IMG/VR virus record: IMGVR_UViG_3300036790_000034
Span: 1 to 64,000 of that record
Strand: one strand, 5' to 3'
Length of the DNA: 64,000 nt
Source: a virus
A program made the translations under genes and the position numbers. How positions within the stretch are numbered: position 1 is the stretch's first letter; each line of letters opens with the position of its first letter. A model generated the notes under the pieces. That model saw only the letters and a list, made by a program, of their open reading frames with translations, was not told the origin of the DNA and ran no database searches. Positions 57,746 through 64,000 of the stretch are shown here, in pieces.

Positions 57746-58033
57746 CCCTCGTGCTCCCGGCGACCCCGGTTTGAGCGAGGGCAGCGTGACTCCCCACCAG
57801 TTAGAGACAAAGCGGGAGCGGTGGACGGGTAGACCGGAAGCGTGAGCCGAACTGCCCGACAAATTCTATGACCCCGTGAAGATGAGAAATGTGGTCAGCA
57901 TCGCTCATTCGAGAGCGAGGAACGAAGGGCACACCACCTTCCACGGGGACCAGTTTAAGCGTTCCGAGACGTAAACTCGGTGGGGTGACACAGCACAGAG
58001 CCGCGACCTATCGTCACAAGATAGGAGTTCTTC
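57746..58033 (+). ncRNA. Structured non-coding leader of about 290 nt
   Basis: No gene is visible. Stems seen: CCCTCG/CGAGGG at the start, CGGGTAG/CTGCCCG, CCGAG/CTCGG and CCTATC/GATAGG. The last one covers the first bases of the ribosome site (TAGGAG) of the HNH gene at 58034 and could hide it. Not a tRNA, tmRNA or RNase P RNA that I recognise. Possibly an intron remnant or regulatory leader. Confidence 0.5.
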
Positions 58034-58330
58034 GTGGGCTACAAAAGTAAGTTGGATAAACAGGCTTGGGACAAACGCCGCATGGCGGATACCAAGCAAC
58101 GAATTGAGCAGTATCTCCGTGAACATCCCTGCGTGGATTGCGGAAATGATGACATAAATGTGTTAGAGTTCGACCATGTACGAGGATGTAAGTCTTATAA
58201 CGTGGGTCGATTCGGAACGCTTCGCTTTGAAACTCTATTGAAAGAAATTGCGAAGTGTGATGTTCGATGTGCGAACTGTCATCGTAAGAGACATAGACTT
58301 TGTGGTGCGTACCGTCCGATGACGGCGTGA
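58034..58330 (+). CDS. HNH endonuclease (CDVRCANCHRKRH type)
   Basis: GTG start after AGGAGTTCTTC. The 98-residue product has CVDCGNDDINVLEFDHVRG, a helical spacer and KCDVRCANCHRKRH, the same subgroup as the genes at 7436 and 58587. Translation may be regulated by the upstream hairpin. Confidence 0.85.
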   Translation: MGYKSKLDKQAWDKRRMADTKQRIEQYLREHPCVDCGNDDINVLEFDHVRGCKSYNVGRFGTLRFETLLKEIAKCDVRCANCHRKRHRLCGAYRPMTA

Positions 58331-58388
58331 GCCTGTGATGCTCATCGAAAAGGGTTTGACTCCCTGCGTACCCTCCAATCGAGGAAGC

Positions 58389-58586
58389 ATGAAAGCACCA
58401 TCCATTGGTCCGCAAGACGGAGCACGGTTCAACATCGCAGTTCAACGACCGACCGTCAACATCAAAGAAGCTGAGAACGTTGGTGAACAGGCTCAAGCAG
58501 CCGCCCATGTGACTCCGCGAGTATCATTCTCCAAGCACGCGACCTTCGGCCCGAAGGCCGTGACGCATCCGGGTTTGGAGAGTTAG
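58389..58586 (+). CDS. Hypothetical protein, 65 residues
   Basis: Start at 58389 follows GAGGAAGC. The product (MKAPSIGPQDGARFNIAVQR...) is short with no domain; it is flanked by two HNH genes. Confidence 0.5.
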   Translation: MKAPSIGPQDGARFNIAVQRPTVNIKEAENVGEQAQAAAHVTPRVSFSKHATFGPKAVTHPGLES

Positions 58587-58955
58587 ATGCCTAAGGGTGT
58601 TTATAAGCATCGGAAAGGGCGTAAGTCGCCCAACTGGAAAGGCGGGGTCTACTTGTCGAACCCGCAACGATACCAGAAATCCTATCGCCAGTCTCACTAT
58701 ACCAGCACTTATAAACGTGACCGTTATCGTGTATTCAAGGCGATGTGGGTCGCGTACAAAGGTGGGAAATGCGAAGATTGCGGTGGGACTTTCCCCAACT
58801 GTGTATTCCAGTTTCATCATCGTAACCCCGAAGAGAAGAAGTTTACTATCGGGAGCGGGGCACACAAGGCTTATGAGGTAGTGAAGGCCGAAGTTGATAA
58901 GTGTGATTTGCTTTGTGCGAACTGTCATTTCATCCGAGAGTATGAAGATGATTAA
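58587..58955 (+). CDS. HNH endonuclease with NUMOD3-like N-terminus
   Basis: The ATG directly follows the upstream stop. The N-terminus MPKGVYKHRKGRKSPNWKGG resembles the NUMOD3 DNA-binding motif (GKxxPxWxGG) of homing endonucleases. The core is CEDCGGTFPNCVFQFHHRNPEEK and KCDLLCANCH. 122 residues. The next gene starts in its last codons. Confidence 0.87.
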   Translation: MPKGVYKHRKGRKSPNWKGGVYLSNPQRYQKSYRQSHYTSTYKRDRYRVFKAMWVAYKGGKCEDCGGTFPNCVFQFHHRNPEEKKFTIGSGAHKAYEVVKAEVDKCDLLCANCHFIREYEDD

Positions 58956-59430
58956 CATCAAATTCACGAAAGAACAGGTCGGGTTTGAATCCCCGGCCAA
59001 AGGGCCTCATCATTGTGGAGAGTGCCGCTATTTTCTAGGCGGTCGATGTGCTATCGTCTTCGGAGTTGTCACTTCTGGAGACTGGTGTGAAAAATTCCAA
59101 GAGAAGGAAAATATGAACGCGAAGAGTCCCGCAGAGTTGAACAAGGCCGAGGCGTGCGAAGCACGTTGCGGTGAAAAGAAGGCCGACGAGAGGTCCAACC
59201 ATCCCGGCCAAGGTATCAAAGAGCATGGTTTGAAAATCAAAAGCCGGACAACCGGACGTGTCGTTGATGTGGGTTTCGGTCCACAAGGCGGCGGTCTTGT
59301 CCCGAAGAATCCGTTCGCGTCCCTCGCACAAGAGGGCTATCTGCACGCACATCCTGAGAAGCTGGGTGCGAAGAAGCTGGCCGAGTTCGATGCGGCGACG
59401 AAGGGGAAGAAACTTCCCAAGAAGAAATAG
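58942..59430 (+). CDS. Cys-motif protein, 162 residues
   Basis: The N-terminus has HHCGECRYFLGGRCAIVFG...DWCEKF, four Cys in the pattern CxxC...C...C seen in small iron-sulfur or zinc proteins of phages (HiPIP-like). The rest is Lys/Gly-rich with no domain. Start at 58942 or 58948 (both in frame), overlapping the HNH stop. Confidence 0.55.
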   Translation: MKMINIKFTKEQVGFESPAKGPHHCGECRYFLGGRCAIVFGVVTSGDWCEKFQEKENMNAKSPAELNKAEACEARCGEKKADERSNHPGQGIKEHGLKIKSRTTGRVVDVGFGPQGGGLVPKNPFASLAQEGYLHAHPEKLGAKKLAEFDAATKGKKLPKKK

Positions 59431-59440
59431 TGGAGGAGCA

Positions 59441-60190
59441 ATGAGTACACCGACAGTGACACCAGAAACTCCCGTGGCAGGGGTCTCAGCACAGACTTGG
59501 TTTCAGAAGCATGAGCGGATTGTCATCGCTCTCTTTGCTCTGACACTCGGCGTGTGGGGATTCAACAAGTGGGTGGATGTTTCCGCGAACAACGCGAAGA
59601 CTCAAGCAGCCGTCTCGGAGCAAGCACGAGTCGCACAAGACACGACCGTCAAGCAGTTGCAGGCTCAGATGGCAACACAGGCTCAACAGTTCTCCCAGAG
59701 CCAAGCAGAGATGAAGGCAGAGGTTCTTTCCCTTGTCTCCGCAATCGCTCAACGGGATGCGAAAGCTGCCCAACAGATTCAGATTGTGACCGCTCCGAAG
59801 ACGCCGACACAAGCTGTCGCGGATTTGACGACGGCCTATCCGAAACTACCGGATGCTCCAGTTGTCACCGATGGTGGTGCGACGGTCTCGACCGCCGATG
59901 TTCAGCAGTTCACAGTCGCTAAGATTGAAGGCGACACGGCGAAGGCGGACCTCGACGACACGAAGACTGAATTGACCAAGACGAACACGACGCTGTCGCA
60001 AGCAGTCTCGCTCCTCGGAACGAAGGACACTGTCATCGCTGGATTACAGTTGGATGTCACGAAGCACGACAAAGCGTGCGAAGACTCGAAGACGGAATTG
60101 AAGAGAGAAGCACGCAAGGACAAGTGGCACGCGTTCCTCGCTGGTGCAGGCACCGTCGCCGTCATCGCAATGAAGTTCATGAAATTCTGA
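59441..60190 (+). CDS. Membrane-anchored coiled-coil protein, 249 residues
   Basis: GGAGGAGCA precedes the ATG. Residues 27-46 are a membrane helix (IVIALFALTLGVWGFNKWV), residues 50-220 a long coiled coil (QLQAQMATQAQQFSQSQAE), and the C-terminus is hydrophobic (FLAGAGTVAVIAMKFMKF). This could be a spanin-like or membrane-organising protein. The stop codon abuts tRNA-Gly. Confidence 0.6.
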   Translation: MSTPTVTPETPVAGVSAQTWFQKHERIVIALFALTLGVWGFNKWVDVSANNAKTQAAVSEQARVAQDTTVKQLQAQMATQAQQFSQSQAEMKAEVLSLVSAIAQRDAKAAQQIQIVTAPKTPTQAVADLTTAYPKLPDAPVVTDGGATVSTADVQQFTVAKIEGDTAKADLDDTKTELTKTNTTLSQAVSLLGTKDTVIAGLQLDVTKHDKACEDSKTELKREARKDKWHAFLAGAGTVAVIAMKFMKF

Positions 60191-60264
60191 GCGGGTGTGG
60201 GCCATTGGTAGGCTAGTTGGCTTCCACCCAACTTATGGGAGTTCAATCCTCTCCACCCGCTCCA
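60191..60264 (+). tRNA. tRNA-Gly (anticodon TCC)
   Basis: Acceptor GCGGGTG/CACCCGC, anticodon arm GTTGG-CTTCCAC-CCAAC, T-loop TTCAATC, encoded CCA. It begins on the base after the stop codon of the preceding gene. Confidence 0.9.
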
Positions 60265-60327
60265 TCGACGTAAAGCAAGCATACCCCGGTGATGCCGATT
60301 AAAAGGATTCGCCGGGGATTGTGATGT

Positions 60328-60414
60328 TGGCATGTAAACCGTAACTGGTAGCGGGCTGCACTGTTAATGCAGTAGCTCACGCTTCTGTAGGTTCGAGTCC
60401 TACCTTGCCAGCCA
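60328..60414 (+). tRNA. tRNA-Asn (anticodon GTT)
   Basis: Anticodon arm CTGCA-CTGTTAA-TGCAG, T-arm GTAGG-TTCGAGT-CCTAC, acceptor TGGCA/TGCCA, encoded GCCA end. The variable region is about 14 nt, long for tRNA-Asn, and the D-arm is weak, so folding or identity could be unusual. Confidence 0.75.
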
Positions 60415-60774
60415 ATTTGTCTGCCTCTGTTGAAACAGGCTTGCCCCGGATTCAGGGTAACGAACGCCCACGCGACACAGATGGCGTGGTGATGGTCTGC
60501 TGCTCGGTGAAACTCCGGGCGTATCCGAGATGACGAGAAGGATTACGCACGACGCGTGCTGGCGTTGCATCGTGTGACTTCGCTCGTCGGTTCCACCAGC
60601 AAAGACTTGCCGTAGAAGACCCCTGAACTCGTCGAAGGCGTTGCAGCCGAGAGTTCATGCCTCTACGCCCCACCTTTCCGGCCCGATGCAACTAAGGCTA
60701 GTGAGGTTGCGTGCAACGGGGAACTCGCTAGGTCCGTCGAGTGGGCATTTTATAGATGCCTGTTACGGACCCAC
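60415..60774 (+). other. Non-coding stretch in the tRNA island
   Basis: About 360 nt with no convincing gene. It has many potential stems: GCCT/AGGC, GTTGC/GCAAC, GGCAT/ATGCC inside GGTCCGT/ACGGACC (about 60731-60771). This suggests a structured RNA or degraded tRNAs. I do not recognise a known RNA family. Confidence 0.4.
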
Positions 60775-60849
60775 GGGCCTTTATTTCAATTGGCAGAATC
60801 CCTCCCTTGCACGGAGGAGATGGGGGTTCGAGTCCCTCAAGGTCCACCA
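60775..60849 (+). tRNA. tRNA-Ala (anticodon TGC)
   Basis: Acceptor GGGCCTT/AAGGTCC with one G-T pair, anticodon arm CCTCC-CTTGCAC-GGAGG, T-loop TTCGAGT, encoded ACCA. Confidence 0.9.
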
Positions 60850-60887
60850 TTCTTTTTGTCCGTTACTAATGGACACGCAACGAACAC

Positions 60888-60963
60888 GGACAGATAGCTC
60901 CAATGGTAGAGCGTCGGTTTGAAACTCCGAAGGTTCGTGGTTCAACCCCACGGCTGTCCACCA
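60888..60963 (+). tRNA. tRNA-Phe (anticodon GAA)
   Basis: Acceptor GGACAG/CTGTCC, D-arm GCTC/GAGC, anticodon arm TCGGT-TTGAAAC-TCCGA (last pair mismatched), T-arm CGTGG-TTCAACC-CCACG, encoded ACCA. Shifting the loop by one would read TGA, but standard spacing gives GAA. Confidence 0.82.
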
Positions 60964-60981
60964 TCTTCCCGAAAGGTAATC

Positions 60982-62781
60982 ATGCCACGAGGACTCAATC
61001 GCAGCGGTGACTTCCGCAACGGCTCACCCGTAACAACTCCAATCGACTTCGGTACAGACATCACTCTGCCACATGACTTCGGGAATGACGTGACGTGGCC
61101 GACTCCTGACCCAACTCACTTCGGCAACGCGGTCACTTGGCTCCCAGACCCCGCACACTTCGGCAACAAGATTCAACCACCGTTTCCGGCTCCGACGTTC
61201 ACGAGTGCAACTCCGAACAATGGACCGACGACAGGTGGAACGCCCATTGCCATCGTAGGCTCGGGCTTCACAGCGACAGGTCTCGAAGTTCTCATTGGTG
61301 GAGTACCGTGTACGAGTGTCGTCGCAAGCGATGACAACAATCTGACGTGCGACTCTCCGGCGGGTTCCGCTGGGTTGACCGACATAGAAATTATCACGGA
61401 TGGCGGCAGCGTCGATGTACCGAATGCATGGACGTACAACGTCCCGGCCATCGCAATCGTCGCTCACACGATTCAGACGGGCGTTACATTCACTCCCGGC
61501 ATCACGACTTCAGCCATCAATTCATCTGGGGCATCGTTGCTGTTTCTCGCGGTCAACGGCTACCCAGCCGTCAATGCTCAAACGAGTAACTCTATCGTCA
61601 TCACGGACTCAAAGGGTAACACATTCCGTCCGGTTCCGAACGGGAACACGGCACCATCTCCCGGCATCGTTCTCTTTTATTGTTCCGAACCTGTGACTGG
61701 CTCCGGCCACACAGTCAAGGTAGCATTCGGTGATTCAGGTGCGGGCGGTTACATTGCGTTTTCTGCATGGTCGAGCACACACAATCTTGTTCCGCAAGGC
61801 CAGGTTGTCAACTCGGGCACGACGAATCATGCGGCTCCATTCCAAGGCGGTTCACTCAACAGCAACACGGGCGACCTCATTCTGTCGGTCATCGGTGGAT
61901 ACAACGGCTTCAGCACGAGCACGGGTCTCCCAGCAACAGTTGACACGGGCTTCACCATTCTTGATAGTGCCTTTGACTTGACGCCCGGTGCTGGCAGCGG
62001 TTGCGGTGGACTATCATACGGATATCTATTAGCACCGAATGCAACGCCCGTCAACCCGACGTGGACAATGCAGGCATCTGTTACTGCTGCGATGGTGGTC
62101 AATGTCGTCTTCGCGAAGGCTTCTACGGCGACGGTTCAACTCATTGTACAGGCAAAAGCTACTTCTGCGAATGCGACAACAACGACTCCGGCGGTCAATA
62201 CGACAGGAGCCAACTTCCTCATCGCATCCGTTCAGAAGTTCTCAGATACGGGTGGTCCTGCGGGCATCACGGACAGTTTCGGCAATACGTGGCACAATGT
62301 CGCGTGGAGTCAATCTCAGAGCAACGGCAAACCTGCATTCTACTACGCGTTCAACGCAACGGTAGGAGCAGGGCATACGTTCACAGTGACAGATAGCGAT
62401 GGAGCTATTTGTGTCATGGCCTTCTCCGGTGTCCAGTCTAATGCTGACCCGTTGGAGTCCGGTAATGACATCGCGGCTCTATCCGGGTCCGCGACATATC
62501 AAGCGGCATCACCAATTACTCCGGCGTCGGCGGGTGACCTAGTTGTCACGGCTCTCGGCAACATCTTCGCTACGACTCCTCTGACGACCTTCCTCAGTGT
62601 TGACCAGACCAATCTGTCTGGTGGTTTGACTTCACCGAACAGCAACGATTGTGCTGGAGCTATCGCGTTTAGCATCGCACAGGACAATACGACTCCACTT
62701 CAACCGACGTGGACCGGATTGACCAGTGGTGCAGACTTCAACCGAGGTTACAACATCTTCGCCGTGTTCAAGCACGCATAA
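60982..62781 (+). CDS. Adhesin-like virion protein with IPT/TIG domain, 599 residues
   Basis: The N-terminal 70 residues have repeats with HFGNxVTW (HDFGNDVTW, HFGNAVTW, HFGNKIQ). Residues about 75-155 form an IPT/TIG domain (ATPNNGPTTGGTPIAIVGSGF). Residues about 160-375 and 385-599 are two copies of a beta domain (TxGxxLLxxxVxxF...DSxGNTFxxV...CSEPVTGSGHTV / YAFNATVGAGHTF). This modular build fits a surface fibre that binds the host. It stands apart from the other tail genes, after the tRNA island. Confidence 0.7.
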   Translation: MPRGLNRSGDFRNGSPVTTPIDFGTDITLPHDFGNDVTWPTPDPTHFGNAVTWLPDPAHFGNKIQPPFPAPTFTSATPNNGPTTGGTPIAIVGSGFTATGLEVLIGGVPCTSVVASDDNNLTCDSPAGSAGLTDIEIITDGGSVDVPNAWTYNVPAIAIVAHTIQTGVTFTPGITTSAINSSGASLLFLAVNGYPAVNAQTSNSIVITDSKGNTFRPVPNGNTAPSPGIVLFYCSEPVTGSGHTVKVAFGDSGAGGYIAFSAWSSTHNLVPQGQVVNSGTTNHAAPFQGGSLNSNTGDLILSVIGGYNGFSTSTGLPATVDTGFTILDSAFDLTPGAGSGCGGLSYGYLLAPNATPVNPTWTMQASVTAAMVVNVVFAKASTATVQLIVQAKATSANATTTTPAVNTTGANFLIASVQKFSDTGGPAGITDSFGNTWHNVAWSQSQSNGKPAFYYAFNATVGAGHTFTVTDSDGAICVMAFSGVQSNADPLESGNDIAALSGSATYQAASPITPASAGDLVVTALGNIFATTPLTTFLSVDQTNLSGGLTSPNSNDCAGAIAFSIAQDNTTPLQPTWTGLTSGADFNRGYNIFAVFKHA

Positions 62782-62784
62782 CAC

Positions 62785-62846
62785 AAAGGCCCGCTGTCAA
62801 CATGGTTCCATTACGGAACTATATTGACAGCGGGCCTTTTTCTTTT
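62785..62846. terminator. Strong bidirectional terminator
   Basis: AAAGGCCCGCTGTCAA and TTGACAGCGGGCCTTT are perfect 16-nt complements with a small internal TTCC/GGAA helix; TTCTTTT follows on the plus strand and TGTGTT on the minus strand. It separates converging transcripts. Confidence 0.88.
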
Positions 62847-62922
62847 GGTGGCTAGGGGACGATTTGAACGTCCGACGGCGGGCTTATGAGGCCCGTGCTC
62901 TACCAGACTGAGCTACCCAGCC
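62846..62922 (-). tRNA. tRNA-Met (anticodon CAT)
   Basis: Acceptor GGCTGGG/CCTAGCC with one mismatch or wobble, D-arm with GGTAGAGC, anticodon arm GGGCC-TCATAA-GCCC type loop, T-loop TTCAAAT, encoded CCA. A G1-C72 pair suggests an elongator; a lysidine-modified Ile tRNA cannot be excluded. Confidence 0.85.
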
Positions 62923-62925
62923 ATG

Positions 62926-63426
62926 TCAGTAGCCGAGGTCGATGAGGACCGATTGGTCATGATTCATTCTCCTCTTCCTGACGTTCTCCGTATGAATGTC
63001 TTGACATCGAATCCTGACGACTGCGAAGATGAGCCGCTGAATCATCTGGCCCATCGCATCTGCTTGGTCTTCAAAGCTGTCGTACTTCGGATACTTCCGC
63101 ATGACAATAATCCCTCGGGCCTTGTCGTAGTAGAAGACCTCTGGTAGATGTGGGAGCATGACGCGATGCTTCTTCAGTCGTTTCAATCGTGCCATCTCCG
63201 TCGCCGTGTGGCGTCGGCCTGACACGTACTTCTTGCGTGACAGTGGAAACTTGACGACGAGGTCACAGTTCAAAATCTCACAGCACTCGCGGAAAGCCCC
63301 GGTGCCAATCCAACGGAGCGGAAGTCCGATGGCCTTGAAGTCCTTATGCGTTTGCGGTTTCGCCGCCCGAATCTTCTTGAGTGCTCGGGCGATTGGGATT
63401 TTGCTGCGACTTCGGCGTTTGCTCAT
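62926..63426 (-). CDS. Protein-kinase-fold protein ending at the DFG-like motif, 166 residues
   Basis: Visible kinase features are a glycine-loop region GTGAFRECCEI, VVKFPL (Lys), TATEMARLKRL (alpha-C Glu), hinge region VMRKYPKYD, the catalytic loop CQDIHTENVR (D and N) and IDLGY in place of DFG. The chain stops right after that motif, so the C-lobe is missing. It resembles atypical phage kinase-like proteins. It could phosphorylate host proteins or be an inactive regulator. It ends 3 nt from tRNA-Met. Confidence 0.65.
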   Translation of the reverse strand: MSKRRSRSKIPIARALKKIRAAKPQTHKDFKAIGLPLRWIGTGAFRECCEILNCDLVVKFPLSRKKYVSGRRHTATEMARLKRLKKHRVMLPHLPEVFYYDKARGIIVMRKYPKYDSFEDQADAMGQMIQRLIFAVVRIRCQDIHTENVRKRRMNHDQSVLIDLGY

Positions 63427-63727
63427 TCGGACTCTCTGCGGTCAACTGCGGTGTGCGGTGCGGCTGGATGCGGTCTATTTCGCGTCCGAAGTCGCTGTAC
63501 TGCGATGCCTCCGTCGAATAGCTGACGAGGTATGCCAGCCTCTTCTCAATCATGCCGACCGTCGTTGTCAGGTCCGCCTTCATCTTCTTGTCAGTGTCGC
63601 TGACATACGACTGGTTCATCCGGTCGATGACATCAATGCCAAGCAGGAAGACTTCCTTCAATTCCATGTAATGACTGTAGCGAGTCCCCGTCTCCATGAG
63701 ATTTAGTTTGGATGCGACAGAATCCAT
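63344..63727 (-). CDS. Hypothetical helical protein, 127 residues
   Basis: CTAGGAGGGACG precedes the ATG at 63727. The first 90 residues are helical (YMELKEVFLLGIDVIDRMNQ), the last 35 are Gln/Pro/Thr-rich and disordered. It overlaps the kinase-like gene by 83 nt in another frame. Confidence 0.6.
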   Translation of the reverse strand: MDSVASKLNLMETGTRYSHYMELKEVFLLGIDVIDRMNQSYVSDTDKKMKADLTTTVGMIEKRLAYLVSYSTEASQYSDFGREIDRIQPHRTPQLTAESPNEQTPKSQQNPNRPSTQEDSGGETANA

Positions 63728-63735
63728 CGTCCCTC

Positions 63736-64000
63736 CTAGACCCATTGCTGGGTCGCCATCTGTTGAACCAATCGTTTTGCCCTGTCACCAACCTGAGTAT
63801 ACCAGAGCGATGCCCTCATGTCGGCAGCGGCTTGAACGTAGTTCCCGGCCTGTACGTCCGCCAGCATGTGGTGGAACGTTTCTTCCCCGGCCACACCCAT
63901 GTTGAACGCCATGTTGACAAGGACGCCTTGGATGACGAGCGGGAGCCGCTGTATCCACGGGAGGTCTTTGAACAATTTCATCTGAATGCGGGCCACATCA
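63736..64000 (-). CDS. Phage lysozyme (GH24, T4-like), C-terminal part
   Basis: The 88 visible codons contain LVNMAFNMGVAGEETFHHML, AAADMRASLWYTQVGDRAKRLVQQM, the C-terminal half of T4/P22-type muramidases. The catalytic Glu-Asp-Thr part lies beyond the right edge. It cuts peptidoglycan for cell lysis. It is upstream of the 127-residue gene on the minus strand. Confidence 0.85.
   Translation of the reverse strand, partial: DVARIQMKLFKDLPWIQRLPLVIQGVLVNMAFNMGVAGEETFHHMLADVQAGNYVQAAADMRASLWYTQVGDRAKRLVQQMATQQWV

Noticed and set aside
57746-58033. RNase P RNA, SRP RNA or group I intron
   Set aside because: I could not find the conserved core sequences of any of these; only generic stems are visible.
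1-64000. CRISPR arrays, insertion sequences, integrase or attachment sites
   Set aside because: No regularly spaced repeats, transposase-like proteins or integrase motifs were seen in this window.

Overview
The window is a 64 kb piece of a tailed double-stranded DNA bacteriophage (Caudoviricetes). Its gene content is of podovirus type: T7-like large terminase, portal, scaffold, capsid, tail nozzle and a row of three ejection (internal virion) proteins, plus a family-A DNA polymerase. Both ends are cut inside genes, so the genome is larger than the window. No integrase, repressor or RNA polymerase gene was recognised. The promoters that can be seen are sigma70-like (TTGACA, 17-18 nt, TGnTAgACT), which suggests transcription by host RNA polymerase. 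The host cannot be named. A circularly permuted (two-piece) tmRNA gene is compatible with an alpha- or beta-proteobacterial or cyanobacterial background.

Layout. (1) 1-13.86 kb, almost all minus strand: replication and early genes. From a promoter at 13.85 kb come an SSB-like OB-fold protein, an HNH endonuclease, a PrimPol-helicase and a family-A DNA polymerase. Then come small membrane proteins, the permuted tmRNA, a GNAT acetyltransferase, zinc-ribbon proteins and a cluster of homing-endonuclease genes. (2) 13.87-21.6 kb, plus strand: a GIY-YIG-like gene, three glycosyltransferases in a row, a SprT-like metalloprotease, a dual-specificity-type phosphatase and small proteins. (3) 21.7-53.6 kb, plus strand: TerL, portal, scaffold, capsid, decoration proteins, connector proteins, a lectin-like fibre, a 1441-residue tail protein, a Hint-domain virion protein and two large ejection proteins (772 and 1596 residues). 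(4) 53.6-62.8 kb, plus strand: possible lysis genes, an HTH/phosphoesterase-like protein, a HAD nucleotidase, a dATP/dGTP diphosphohydrolase, a tRNA island (Gly, Asn, Ala, Phe) and an IPT/TIG adhesin. (5) 62.8-64 kb, minus strand: tRNA-Met, a kinase-like protein and a lysozyme cut by the window edge. A strong bidirectional terminator at 62.8 kb separates the converging transcripts.

Most notable: the phage encodes a two-piece tmRNA whose predicted tag ends in Gly-Arg instead of the usual Ala-Ala degron. At least 15 free-standing HNH genes and one GIY-YIG-like gene sit between core genes, often coupled by ATGA overlaps. A twin-hairpin RNA motif occurs three times with covarying stems and a conserved TAATTAC loop. 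A repeated dyad overlaps a promoter and looks like an operator. An autoprocessing Hint domain is fused to an ejection protein. Three paralogous zinc-ribbon proteins belong to a family I do not recognise. All functional calls are from reading the sequence; no database search was possible.
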